From Spirochaetales bacterium (lineage in GTDB: Bacteria; Spirochaetota; Spirochaetia; UBA9216), in the NCBI GenBank assembly GCA_016342585.1, contig JAEINK010000043.1, positions 1 to 42,069 of the forward strand: a stretch of DNA of 42,069 bases, in the 5' to 3' direction. The notes under the pieces are model-generated. The model was not told where the DNA came from. It saw only the letters and a program-made list of their open reading frames with translations, and ran no database searches. Both the position numbers and the translations under genes were made by a program. Below are positions 8,591-17,218 of this stretch, piece by piece. Numbering within the stretch: the first letter of the stretch is position 1; each line of letters starts with the position of its first letter.

Positions 8591-9895
8591 TTAAGGTGTA
8601 ATAATATCGTAAATCAGCTTTATCCCCGAAGCCGGAGCGTCTCCGATCACCACAGCCTTCTTAAAGATCTCTATGGATTCGGCAGGGTCTTTGTCTCCCA
8701 CATGAAATTCCGCCAGAACATCGCCGGCCTTAACCTCATCTCCAAGCCTTTTCTTCATCCAGTAGCCTACTGCCGGATCGACGATATCATCCTTGGTTGT
8801 TCGGCCTGCTCCAAGCAGGAGGGCGGACATTCCCAGATTGTAGGTTTGCATGGATGAGATGAAGCCGGATTTATCGGCCTTAACCTCGACAACCTTCTTT
8901 GTGGCAGGAAGGAGAGCAATATTGGATGTTACAGCAGGATCTCCACCCTGCATTTCGATCATCTGTGCCAGACGTTTAAGGGCTTCGCCGTTTTTGATAA
9001 CCTTCTCGATCTCGGCGAGAGCCTCTTCTTCATTTGTAAAAATCTCACTGAGGATTAACATCCTGGCAGCAAGTCGGCAGGAGAGGGTCTTAAGATCCCC
9101 TGAGTGTTCCCCCGAAAGGATCTCGATGGCTTCACGAACTTCCAGGGCATTTCCAATGGCATTCCCCAGGGGCTGGTTCATGTCGGTAACGAAGGCGTGG
9201 GTCTCCTTTCCGGCGAGGGTGCCTATATCCACCATCATGGAGGCAAGCTCCACAGCCGAGGCAACATCGGTCATAAAAGCACCGCTTCCGGATTTAACAT
9301 CCAGAACGATTTTATCACTTCCCGAGGCAAGCTTCTTACTCATAACACTACCGGCGATAAGGGAGACATTGTCTACTGTCCCCGTCACATCACGGAGAGC
9401 GTAAAGTTTTTTATCAGCAGGAACCAGATTCCCTGTCTGCCCGATAACCGAAACCCCGCAGGTATTCACAATCTCGGCAAATCGATCCATGGTCTGAGAA
9501 ACATTGAAACCGGGAATTGACTCAAGTTTATCGAGGGTCCCACCGGTATGACCCAGCCCACGGCCGGACATCTTGGCGACCTTGCCACCTGCTGCCGCCA
9601 CGAGAGGACCAACTATAAGAGTTGCCGTATCGGCAACGCCGCCTGTTGAATGTTTATCGACCTTAATCCCATCAATAGCCGATAGGTCTATCCTGTCACC
9701 CGAGTTCACCATGGCAAGGGTAAGGTCTGTGGTCTCCTGCTTATCCATTCCTTTAAAGCAAATGGCCATTAAAAGGGATGAGACCTGGTAATCGGGGATA
9801 TCTCCTGACACATACCCATCGATGAAGAATTTTATTTCGGCTTCGGAGAGAACCTCTCCCCTCTTTTTTTTATGAATCAGATCAATAATCCGCAT
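8591..9895 (-). CDS. pdp: Pyrimidine-nucleoside (thymidine) phosphorylase
   Basis: A 434-residue enzyme that phosphorolyses thymidine/uridine-type nucleosides to base and deoxyribose or ribose 1-phosphate. The family signature MSGRGLGHTGGTLDKLESI is intact near residues 108-126. The phosphate/pyrimidine region KHSTGGVADT near residue 81 and the KLASGSDKIVLDVKSGSGAF stretch are typical. The ATG at 9895 is preferred because GGGGGA lies 7 nt before it; an in-frame TTG 12 nt further upstream overlaps that ribosome site. Length agrees with Pdp/DeoA (about 433-440). It stands alone, 91 nt before the PA-like gene, with no deoxyribose genes next to it. Choosing Pdp over DeoA is by similarity only. 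Confidence 0.93.
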   Translation of the reverse strand: MRIIDLIHKKKRGEVLSEAEIKFFIDGYVSGDIPDYQVSSLLMAICFKGMDKQETTDLTLAMVNSGDRIDLSAIDGIKVDKHSTGGVADTATLIVGPLVAAAGGKVAKMSGRGLGHTGGTLDKLESIPGFNVSQTMDRFAEIVNTCGVSVIGQTGNLVPADKKLYALRDVTGTVDNVSLIAGSVMSKKLASGSDKIVLDVKSGSGAFMTDVASAVELASMMVDIGTLAGKETHAFVTDMNQPLGNAIGNALEVREAIEILSGEHSGDLKTLSCRLAARMLILSEIFTNEEEALAEIEKVIKNGEALKRLAQMIEMQGGDPAVTSNIALLPATKKVVEVKADKSGFISSMQTYNLGMSALLLGAGRTTKDDIVDPAVGYWMKKRLGDEVKAGDVLAEFHVGDKDPAESIEIFKKAVVIGDAPASGIKLIYDIITP

Positions 9896-9977
9896 ATTAT
9901 CCCCCAAATATAAATAGAAAGTTCGTGAATTAAATCATATTTTATCAGCCTTTAATAATATCACGGGGGACTTAAAA

Positions 9978-10073
9978 TAGAAACAATTACTTATCCGATT
10001 CAATATTTCTAAATATGCCACCATTATCTGAAGTATACGAAAATAAATTCCATCATATTTAGAATTGTTTCTA
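9978..10073. repeat. Interrupted 20-bp inverted repeat in intergenic DNA
   Basis: The right arm is a continuous 20 nt (10054-10073). Its complement is present on the left in two blocks, TAGAAACAATT (9978-9988) and TTCTAAATATG (10007-10017), separated by 18 extra nucleotides. The AT-rich loop is 36 nt. The element sits between the 3-prime end of the molybdenum hydroxylase gene (10121) and the 5-prime end of the nucleoside phosphorylase gene (9895). It could be a transcript-end structure or a remnant of a small mobile element. The rest of 9896-10120 has no gene. Confidence 0.5.
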
Positions 10074-10120
10074 ATAATAGTTCGGGATTTACAGAAGGAT
10101 TACAAATTCGATGTGACAAC

Positions 10121-12892
10121 CTATAGCATGGATTTTATTTTATCCGGTGTCACAGGCAGGGAGGTAACCCATATTCCAAGGGCATCGTGAATCGCATGAA
10201 CAACAGAAGGAGCCCCCATGGAGAGGGGAAGTTCTCCCATCCCCTTAGCCCCCTCGGGACCGTCATCATGGGGATTTTCCACAACTATGGTTTTGATATT
10301 CGGGACCTTTCCTATGCGCCAGATTCCGAGCTTCCCATAGGTGTCGGTTACTGTTCTATCCCCCTCCTGGATAAATGCTTCCGAGAGAGCATACCCCAAC
10401 CCCATAACGACGCCCCCTTCCATCTGTCCTTCAATGGCCGCACGGTTTATCACGCGCCCGGCATCGGATGCAATTATCACATCGAGGACATTGACCTTTC
10501 CATTATCGGGGTTTACTTCGAGGATCGTCGCCTGTGCGGCATAGCAGTAGGCAGCATGAAGCCTCCCGGAGACGGGGTCCTTCCAACCTTCCGGAGGCTC
10601 TTTGAGGGCGAAGCTGGTCTGGGGAGCCTTGAAATGGGTATGAGCTTTCAGACTGGTATGAGTGTTTTCCAGCCGCTTAAGAAAAGTATCCAGAGACAAT
10701 AATGTTTTATTATCTTTTTGAGAAACAATGTTATTATTCCTTATAACAGCCTGATCGCCATCCAGATTTAAACTCTCGGATAAGAATTGACGGATTTTCC
10801 GTTCCAGTTCTCCTGCCAGTTCCAATACGGCATTTCCGGAGATAAAAGTCTGACGGGAGGCGGTTGTCATTCCCGCAAGAGGATCACGGAAGGTATCTGC
10901 GGAGAAAACCTTTATTCGGTTAAAAGGCCAACCGAGTCTGTGGGAGAGGATCTGTGCCATGGCAGAACCGGCCCCCTGGCCCATATCCACACAACCGACT
11001 TTTAAAATAAGTGTCCCGTCGGACAGGATCTCTCCATCTGCTCCGGCAGAGTCATCCATACCTATCCCCAGGCCGACATTCTTATAGGAGGCGGCGACAC
11101 CGGTTCCAATTATCCATCCCTCTTTTGGCTCAGGATATTTATATTCGGCCAATGAATCTTTCACGGCCTGAAGGCAATCCTTTATACCTACACTGGTTAA
11201 GGGCCTGTCGCCGGTGATTGTGGGCATACCCGGAACAAGGGCATTCTTAAGTCGCAGCTCCAGGGGATCAATTCCCAATTCAGATGCCGCCATATTGAGC
11301 ATGGTCTCGGAACCGAATGTAACAGTGGGATTACCGAACCCCCTCATGGCACAGGCGGGAGGATGATTCTGATAATAGGCCAGAGCCTTCACTTCCCCGG
11401 CGGGGATGGTATAGGGCCCAGCAGCAAAACTGGAACTTCGGAGGATTACAGCCTCCTCAACCGAGGCGTAGGCACCGCCCAGGGCGGAAAGGTCTGCTTT
11501 TACGGCGGTTATCCGGCCATCTGCGGTAAATCCCATCTTATAATTCATTATGACAGAGTTTCTCTTCCCGCTTACAGCGATAGATTCCCTCCGTGTGAAG
11601 GTATACTTAACCGGCCGGCCGGTAAGATAGGCTCCCAGGGAAGCGATAATCTGAACAGAGATATCCTCTTTCCCGCCGAATCCTCCCCCCATGACGGTCC
11701 CGGAAATTCGGATCCTATCAGCAGGAATGCCAAGAACGGGGGCAATTTCATGAGCATCCATAGGTGGCCCCTGGCTTGCCACATGAACAATTAAAATACC
11801 ATCTTCATCCATCCGGGCCAGGCAGGATTCGGGTTCTAAATAGGCGTGCTCTACATACTGGGTCTTCAGCTCTTTCTCAAGAATGAAATCCGAATCATTA
11901 AAACCTTTGGAAATATCCCCTCGACCGGACTCCATTTTGGCAATGATGTTCCCCGAGCCTTCATGGATTTCGGGGCAATCGGATGAAAGGACCTGCTCAA
12001 GACCTATGATATGGGGTAACTCCTTATACTCTACCTCAACAGCCTCCATCCCTCTTACAGCAGCCTCTTCACTCTCGGCATAGACGGCGGCAATAGCGTC
12101 TCCCTTGTATCTGACCAAACGGTCCGCGAGAACCGGTTGATCCTTCTTGATCGGTCCGAAACTGTTCTCACCGGGGATATCCTTCCAGGTTAAGACTTTA
12201 ACAACACCGGGGGTCTTTAAGGCTTTATCGATGTTAATGTTTATGATTTCGGCGTGGAGGTACATGGATCTGGCAACTTTTGTAAAAAGCATTTCAGGAA
12301 AATCAAGGTCATCAGCGTAGACAGCAGTGCCGGTACTCTTGTCGATAGAATCGGGTCTTATCACCGAATCTCCGATCAGGACCTGTGTATCAGAAAGGAT
12401 CTCCTTCCGGCTGATCCACCCCTGCCCTTCTCGGAGCAATTTCGCAGCCAGTTTAACGGCCTTTAAAATCTTGACGTATCCGGTACATCGGCAGATATTT
12501 CCTTTAAGAGCCTGTTTTATCTCCTCCCCGGAGGGATCCGGATTCCTGTCCAGGAGGGCCTTGGCAGACATGATAAAACCGGGGGTACAGAACCCGCATT
12601 GCACGGCTCCTTCGGCGCAAAATGAGTATATAAGAGGATGAACGGCTTCTTCATTAGAGAGGGCTTCAAGTGTAACAATCTCACTCTGGTCCAGATCTCC
12701 GGTACTCTTCCTGCAGGAAAAAACAGCCTTCCCGTCGAGTATAATTGTGCAGGCTCCACAATGGCCCTCTCCGCATCCATTCTTTACCGATTTCAATCCG
12801 AGACTTTCTCTTAAGTAAATCATGAGCGGAAGTCGTAGCTCACTCTCCACGGGAAATCTATCTGTTCCGTTTACCTTGATTCTTACCCTCAT
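10121..12892 (-). CDS. Molybdenum hydroxylase, fused 2Fe-2S and molybdopterin subunits (XdhD/Mop-like)
   Basis: A 923-residue fusion of the xanthine-oxidase family. The N-terminal plant-type cluster uses C40, C45, C48 and C60; the second 2Fe-2S cluster uses C99, C102, C134 and C136 (CGFCTPG ... CRCTGY). Residues from about 175 onward are the molybdopterin part with GGGFGGKEDI, CAMRGFGNP, CVDMGQGAGS, and the catalytic glutamate in GAKGMGELPLS. No FAD domain or FAD subunit is present. The architecture matches E. coli XdhD and Desulfovibrio aldehyde oxidoreductase (both about 900-960 residues). With an SsnA-like aminohydrolase in the same operon, a purine-like substrate is the better guess. Electrons probably go to ferredoxin. 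The start has GAGG at 8 nt and lies 11 nt after the M20 hydrolase gene. Probably last in the operon. Confidence 0.9.
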   Translation of the reverse strand: MRVRIKVNGTDRFPVESELRLPLMIYLRESLGLKSVKNGCGEGHCGACTIILDGKAVFSCRKSTGDLDQSEIVTLEALSNEEAVHPLIYSFCAEGAVQCGFCTPGFIMSAKALLDRNPDPSGEEIKQALKGNICRCTGYVKILKAVKLAAKLLREGQGWISRKEILSDTQVLIGDSVIRPDSIDKSTGTAVYADDLDFPEMLFTKVARSMYLHAEIININIDKALKTPGVVKVLTWKDIPGENSFGPIKKDQPVLADRLVRYKGDAIAAVYAESEEAAVRGMEAVEVEYKELPHIIGLEQVLSSDCPEIHEGSGNIIAKMESGRGDISKGFNDSDFILEKELKTQYVEHAYLEPESCLARMDEDGILIVHVASQGPPMDAHEIAPVLGIPADRIRISGTVMGGGFGGKEDISVQIIASLGAYLTGRPVKYTFTRRESIAVSGKRNSVIMNYKMGFTADGRITAVKADLSALGGAYASVEEAVILRSSSFAAGPYTIPAGEVKALAYYQNHPPACAMRGFGNPTVTFGSETMLNMAASELGIDPLELRLKNALVPGMPTITGDRPLTSVGIKDCLQAVKDSLAEYKYPEPKEGWIIGTGVAASYKNVGLGIGMDDSAGADGEILSDGTLILKVGCVDMGQGAGSAMAQILSHRLGWPFNRIKVFSADTFRDPLAGMTTASRQTFISGNAVLELAGELERKIRQFLSESLNLDGDQAVIRNNNIVSQKDNKTLLSLDTFLKRLENTHTSLKAHTHFKAPQTSFALKEPPEGWKDPVSGRLHAAYCYAAQATILEVNPDNGKVNVLDVIIASDAGRVINRAAIEGQMEGGVVMGLGYALSEAFIQEGDRTVTDTYGKLGIWRIGKVPNIKTIVVENPHDDGPEGAKGMGELPLSMGAPSVVHAIHDALGIWVTSLPVTPDKIKSML

Positions 12893-12903
12893 GAAAGTGT
12901 CCT

Positions 12904-14079
12904 CTATTTAATATAACAAAATTCTCTGATCAATCCCTGATAGACCCGGGCACATTCAGTAAGCTGGCCGATCTCGATATGCTCTTCATCGGTATGGCAT
13001 AGAGCCCCTTTGCCGGGACCATATTGAACTGCATTGATCCCGAGATCATTCACAAGGAAATCCATCTCATGATACCCGTCGGTATAGAAAAGCTCCGCCT
13101 TACGCCCCAGGATATCACGGTGAACAGACTTCATGACCGAAACCTCCGGAGCTTCTAATCTGGTCATGGCAGGGTGAAGACCCCGAGCCTCAATGGGCGG
13201 CCAGTTCCAGTCCGGTCGTGCAACCCGGCAATTGAAGGTAAACTCTTCGGTTCCGGGTAGATTTCCGATCAATTCATATATATCGCAAATAATATCATTT
13301 TGAGTTTCACCGGGGATAAGTCTCCGATCAAACCATAATGAACACAGATCTGGTACAATATTATAAGCCTCTCCCCCCTCTATTTTACCAAGGTTGATAG
13401 AAGCCTTTATTTCTCCGAGACCTTCCATTTCAATTGAGGGAAGTTCCATTTTCATAATCTTGTCTGCTACGAACATACCGGCAATTACAGCATTTTTCCC
13501 CAGCCAGGGCCGACAGCCATGAGCGGCAAGTCCTTTCACTTCAAGTAGGATCGGGGCAGTGCCTTTACAGCCCACACCTATTTTAAGATCAGAAGGTTCT
13601 GTGATTACCCCGAAATCGGCTTTGATCCCCATATCCTTTAAGGCCATACTCCCACGGTGTTCTGACTCCTCATCAATAACACCCACAAAAGCAAAGGACC
13701 TGTCTGGTAAATCTCCCTTCAGAATCTCTTCAAAGGCGGCTATTACTGCTGCGACACCGGATTTCTGGTCCACCGAACCCCGGCCGTAAAGATTTCCATC
13801 TATAACCTTCGGAGTAAACGGATCGGCCATCCCATAGGCGGGAACCGTATCGAGATGACCATGAAACAGAAGAGCCGGAGTCTCTCCGGGGGTTCCTCCT
13901 GCTTCCGCATAAATATTAGGTCTACCCGGAGCAGCCTCATACCTCTTTACCCGGCATCCCAAAGCCTTAAATCTCTTCTCTAAATAACCCATAACCTCAC
14001 CTTCATTACCGGTTATACTTTCAATTGAGATTAATCTTTTCGCCTCTTCAAGAACGTTTACTTCCGACGGCTGTTCCAT
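12904..14079 (-). CDS. M20-family metallohydrolase (ArgE/DapE/YgeY-like)
   Basis: A 391-residue cytosolic di-metal hydrolase of the M20 family, cleaving an amide or carbamoyl bond. Visible metal and catalytic residues are HGHLDTVP (near residue 74), YGRGSVDQKSG (bridging Asp, near 105), and IDEESEHRGS (catalytic and metal Glu, near 140). The C-terminal metal histidine is probably in GKGALCHTDEEHIEIG. A lid/dimer domain lies between residues 180 and 290. The start has AGGGG at 3-4 nt and overlaps the 2-hydroxyacid dehydrogenase gene by 22 nt. In E. coli the related ygeY is in the same cluster as xdhD and ssnA, which supports a role on a ring-opened amide intermediate. The exact substrate is unknown. 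Confidence 0.88.
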   Translation of the reverse strand: MEQPSEVNVLEEAKRLISIESITGNEGEVMGYLEKRFKALGCRVKRYEAAPGRPNIYAEAGGTPGETPALLFHGHLDTVPAYGMADPFTPKVIDGNLYGRGSVDQKSGVAAVIAAFEEILKGDLPDRSFAFVGVIDEESEHRGSMALKDMGIKADFGVITEPSDLKIGVGCKGTAPILLEVKGLAAHGCRPWLGKNAVIAGMFVADKIMKMELPSIEMEGLGEIKASINLGKIEGGEAYNIVPDLCSLWFDRRLIPGETQNDIICDIYELIGNLPGTEEFTFNCRVARPDWNWPPIEARGLHPAMTRLEAPEVSVMKSVHRDILGRKAELFYTDGYHEMDFLVNDLGINAVQYGPGKGALCHTDEEHIEIGQLTECARVYQGLIREFCYIK

Positions 14080-15035
14080 ATACCCCTGTTAACCATACAT
14101 TCTGGTTCCTTTCCATTCAGAACGTCCAGAACCCCCTGAACAACCATAACACCCATCTTCCTCTTTCCATCATCGGTAAAACTGCTCAAGTGAGGGGTTG
14201 CCACAACATTTTCAAATTTCAAAAGCGGATTATCAGGGTCTGGTGGTTCTTTTCCATAGACATCCAGACCGGCACCGCCAATCCGCCCCTCCTTAAGGGC
14301 ATCTATCATAGCCTCTTCATCTACGACGCCACCCCGGGCGGTATTAATAAGGACACCTTCTGGTTTCATCTTCGCAAACATTTCTTTGCCGAAGATCCCC
14401 CGGGTTTCATCGTTAAAAGGCATATGAAGGGAAATAAAATCGGAATTGGCGGATAGATTCCCAAGATCCCGAGTAAGCTTATAACCCTCTGGTAAATCCT
14501 CAGCTGTAAGAAAAGGATCAAAGACTAGGACATTCATTCCAAGTCCGGCCGAAGCAATAGAACCGGCTCTTCGTCCAATTCTACCGAAGCCGGCAAGCCC
14601 GAGGGTCTTTCCCTCAAGTTCCATCCCGGTAACACGGGTACGGACACCGAAGTCTCCCTTCGATTTAAAAACATCCTGTACGGAATTTATCTTTTTAGCA
14701 CACATAAGCATAAGAAGAATTACATGTTCTGCTACCGATTCGGTGGGACCATCGGGAGTATAGACAAGAGGGATCCCACTTTTTGTAGCGGCATCGACAT
14801 CGACGCTGTCATAACCGGCACCTGGCCGACCGATGACTTGAAGGCTTTCAGACATCCCGATTCTTTCGGCTGTCATCTTCAAAGCAGCGGAACAGATTAC
14901 TCCATCGACCTCTTTAAGGGCTGCTTCAAGCTGGCCCCAGTCATCATTATAAATCTCGATAATATCGGCTTCCCGGGATAATAAACTGAAAGCCTCCTCA
15001 TGCAGCGGTCTGTCAATTAGTATCTTTTTCATCAT
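14058..15035 (-). CDS. D-2-hydroxyacid dehydrogenase, SerA/GyaR-like, without ACT domain
   Basis: A 325-residue NAD-dependent dehydrogenase that interconverts 2-oxo and D-2-hydroxy acids. The Rossmann motif is GLAGFGRIGRRAG (near residue 147) with Asp in VLVFDPF selecting NAD. The catalytic arginine is in NTARGGVVDE, the glutamate in GLDVYGKEPP, and the histidine in VATPHLSSF. Length stops after the catalytic domain, so the regulatory ACT domain of SerA is absent. It overlaps the GntR gene upstream by 23 nt. In this operon it could reduce an oxoacid such as glyoxylate or hydroxypyruvate. That role is inferred from context only. Confidence 0.9.
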   Translation of the reverse strand: MMKKILIDRPLHEEAFSLLSREADIIEIYNDDWGQLEAALKEVDGVICSAALKMTAERIGMSESLQVIGRPGAGYDSVDVDAATKSGIPLVYTPDGPTESVAEHVILLMLMCAKKINSVQDVFKSKGDFGVRTRVTGMELEGKTLGLAGFGRIGRRAGSIASAGLGMNVLVFDPFLTAEDLPEGYKLTRDLGNLSANSDFISLHMPFNDETRGIFGKEMFAKMKPEGVLINTARGGVVDEEAMIDALKEGRIGGAGLDVYGKEPPDPDNPLLKFENVVATPHLSSFTDDGKRKMGVMVVQGVLDVLNGKEPECMVNRGIWNSRRK

Positions 15036-15723
15036 TACTCCTCTTGTAATACTCTTCCAGGTATATTTTCCGGGTATGTTTTAATAAATCTATCATCGCA
15101 TCCCTGGCTCCCAGGGGGTCCTGACTTTTGATCATCTCAAGAACCTGCCTGTGAAGCCCGGCTCCTTCGGCGGTATGGGCAACGTCATCCAGAAACCGTT
15201 CGTAGGAACTTCGAATTCCCATGGAAAACTGTTCCAGGATTGGATTTTTAACACTCTCGGCCAGAGCAATATGAAAGCCCATATCACTACGGACGGCCTT
15301 ATCCTGATCGGAATCACTGCTGGCCTCCAGCTCGGTAACAAATCGATCCATCTTCTCACAATCTTCCTTACCGGCTTTCTTGGCCGCCAGAACAGCAAGC
15401 CCCGTATCAAGTACCTCCCGAACCTCCATGAGATCCCTGATATTAATATCCTGATACATCGAGCGGGTCAGATTTTTGGTGAGAGGAACCACCGGGTCCT
15501 CGGTAATGTAGGTCCCCTGCCCCCGTTTTATCTCGATATACCCCATGGCGCCAAGAATCTGCAAGGCTTCCCGGACTGAAGAGATCCCCACATTCAGCTT
15601 CTTCGCAAGCTCCCTCTGAGGAGGAAGCTGTTGTCCCCAGGTAAGTTTACCCGAAGATATATATCCGAGGAGTTTCTCTGCCACAGCATCGGCAACGGTT
15701 AATGTTTCCACTCTATCGATCAT
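15013..15723 (-). CDS. GntR/FadR-subfamily transcriptional regulator
   Basis: A 236-residue repressor or activator. Residues 8-75 form the winged helix of GntR proteins (VADAVAEKLLGYISSGKL ... GISSVREALQILGAMGYI). Residues 95-225 form the all-helical FCD ligand domain, with MEVREVLDTGLAVLAA, SDMGFHIALAES and the metal-site type histidine in GLHRQVLEMI. The start has GAGGG at 5 nt. The gene is inside the catabolic operon between the flavoprotein and dehydrogenase genes, so autoregulation through the operon promoter at 27278-27283 is likely. The perfect dyad at 27255-27277 is its best candidate site in the window. Confidence 0.9.
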   Translation of the reverse strand: MIDRVETLTVADAVAEKLLGYISSGKLTWGQQLPPQRELAKKLNVGISSVREALQILGAMGYIEIKRGQGTYITEDPVVPLTKNLTRSMYQDINIRDLMEVREVLDTGLAVLAAKKAGKEDCEKMDRFVTELEASSDSDQDKAVRSDMGFHIALAESVKNPILEQFSMGIRSSYERFLDDVAHTAEGAGLHRQVLEMIKSQDPLGARDAMIDLLKHTRKIYLEEYYKRSNDEKDTN

Positions 15724-15731
15724 AATCCCTC

Positions 15732-16808
15732 TTATATAAGTATGTATTTAATGGCTTTCACAGGGCAGACTCCGGCGCATAATCCGCATCCGGTACATAT
15801 TCCATGATCAGCCTTATGAACCCCTTCCATTTTATCTATGGCGTTACTGTAGCATATTTCAGCGCAAATTCCACAGTCGATACATTTCTCAGGATCAATA
15901 TCGGCTTTGTACAATTCTGATATACTACGCTCGGTATTTCGCCGCAAGGTCAGACCTCGAATTTCTTCAAGAGTCCTAAACCCCCTTCGCTCGAATAAGT
16001 TTTTTATCTCATCCATTACATCCCCGAACACTTTTAAACCGGATATCATAGGCTCTGTCACCATGCCGACGCCTGTTGCACCGGCCATCATCATCTGAAC
16101 AGCAGAATCTCCATCTGTGACCCCGCCGACACCTACAACAGGGACATTCACAAATCTTGCAATCTCATAAATATATTTTAAAGTCACCGGGAGAATATAT
16201 TTACCCGATAAATACCCGCTTCCATCGGCACTTCCAAGAAGAGGGGCACCTGTTTCCGTATCGATCGAAAGTACTGGTCCTATCGAATCCATGGCGGCAA
16301 TAGCATCGACCCCGGCATGAACCAACCCCCTTAAAACTTCTTCAAGGTTAGGCAGAAATGGAGGAAGTTTCACCATGAGGGGGACCTTTATTCGAGGCCT
16401 TGCAAGGCTTACCGCTTTAATAAGCTCCTGGGGATTATAGTCCACCAAAGAAATTATCCTGGCCCCGGCCTTCTGAAGCCCGGCGGCCATATCAGCGGCA
16501 GTCTCGGGAGTAACATAGTTTTTTGCAATACTCGCAACAAGAGGAACATCCCCGCCTATCCTTGAAAAAACCCCCTTCCAGGCCTCATACCCTATGCATG
16601 ACCAGTCCCCGTTCATCAGGCTTGTATCATAGATACCGAGATATGGTGTCGGAGATAATATGGGTTCCGGTCTTATACCCTTTGTGAAAATCAAACCAAG
16701 ATCCGCCTGGGCGGCCTTAAGGATAAACTCCTCATTTCCCGACAAAGGACCTTCGGTGAGCATAAGAGGATTTTTTATTTTCATACCAAGAAAGTCGATT
16801 TCAAACAT
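15732..16808 (-). CDS. Dihydroorotate-dehydrogenase-like flavoprotein with two 4Fe-4S clusters; catalytic loop reduced
   Basis: A 358-residue TIM-barrel FMN protein resembling PreA/dihydropyrimidine dehydrogenase and the YgfK dehydrogenase-like part. FMN-binding marks are NPLMLTEGPLSG, MVKLPPF, GVGGVTDGDSAVQMMMAGATGVGM. Residues about 310-350 hold a dicluster ferredoxin (CIDCGICAEIC and CTGCGLCAGVC). Where PreA has the N-x-S-C-P-H loop with the catalytic cysteine, this protein reads ISLVDYNPQELIKAV, about 15-20 residues shorter and without Cys or Ser in that motif. It is therefore probably not a standard dihydropyrimidine dehydrogenase. It may be an electron-transfer or altered reductase subunit. 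The start ATG shares one base with the stop of the ferredoxin gene. Confidence 0.82.
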   Translation of the reverse strand: MFEIDFLGMKIKNPLMLTEGPLSGNEEFILKAAQADLGLIFTKGIRPEPILSPTPYLGIYDTSLMNGDWSCIGYEAWKGVFSRIGGDVPLVASIAKNYVTPETAADMAAGLQKAGARIISLVDYNPQELIKAVSLARPRIKVPLMVKLPPFLPNLEEVLRGLVHAGVDAIAAMDSIGPVLSIDTETGAPLLGSADGSGYLSGKYILPVTLKYIYEIARFVNVPVVGVGGVTDGDSAVQMMMAGATGVGMVTEPMISGLKVFGDVMDEIKNLFERRGFRTLEEIRGLTLRRNTERSISELYKADIDPEKCIDCGICAEICYSNAIDKMEGVHKADHGICTGCGLCAGVCPVKAIKYILI

Positions 16809-17218
16809 TAACGCACCCTCATCTCTAATGCATTTTCAGGACAATCGGATATACAGGCACCACATTGGTTACAGATGATTGCCTTCACCGGAGGCGAGCC
16901 CCCTTCAGATATCGCATCAAGAGTGATAAAGATTCTGTCACAAACCTTTAAACATTCACCACAACCGGTACATACACTCCTATCAATTCGAACCTGTTCA
17001 TTTTTTATAACGAAGGCTCCCTCCGGACATGCCGCAAGGCAGGGGCGTTCCTGACATTGGTTACAATACAGCTGTTTAAGAAGCAGAACATCTGTTCTGT
17101 AAACATGGATTCGGCTCTTTGCCTTATTTAGAACCTTCGCATTTATGATCGAACATATTCCTTCACAGGTGCGGCAACCCGTACATTTTTCAGGATCCAG
17201 ATAAAGATATTTAACCAT
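16808..17218 (-). CDS. Polyferredoxin, electron-transfer partner of aldehyde oxidoreductase (AorB/HycB-like)
   Basis: A 136-residue iron-sulfur protein. Cysteine clusters are CTGCRTCEGIC (near residue 12), CNQCQERPCLAACP (near 52), CTGCGECLKVC (near 84) and CNQCGACISDCP (near 116), enough for four 4Fe-4S clusters. The pattern is that of the small electron-transfer subunits paired with tungsten/molybdenum oxidoreductases. Its start lies 8 nt inside the end of the aldehyde ferredoxin oxidoreductase gene, and its own stop touches the next gene, so the three products are probably made together. It would carry electrons among the oxidoreductase, the flavoprotein and perhaps the molybdenum hydroxylase. 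That last link is inference. Confidence 0.9.
   Translation of the reverse strand: MVKYLYLDPEKCTGCRTCEGICSIINAKVLNKAKSRIHVYRTDVLLLKQLYCNQCQERPCLAACPEGAFVIKNEQVRIDRSVCTGCGECLKVCDRIFITLDAISEGGSPPVKAIICNQCGACISDCPENALEMRVR

Noticed and set aside
8850..9404. A 184-codon open frame on the plus strand
   Set aside because: Antisense to the pyrimidine-nucleoside phosphorylase; Ser/Arg-rich shadow translation without motifs.
9896..9907. Upstream TTG start for the nucleoside phosphorylase
   Set aside because: The TTG at 9907 would place the GGGGGA ribosome site inside the coding sequence. The ATG at 9895 has ideal spacing to it.
10187..11794. Several plus-strand open frames of 70-170 codons
   Set aside because: All are antisense to the molybdenum hydroxylase gene, whose reading frame is supported by cluster and pterin motifs across its length.
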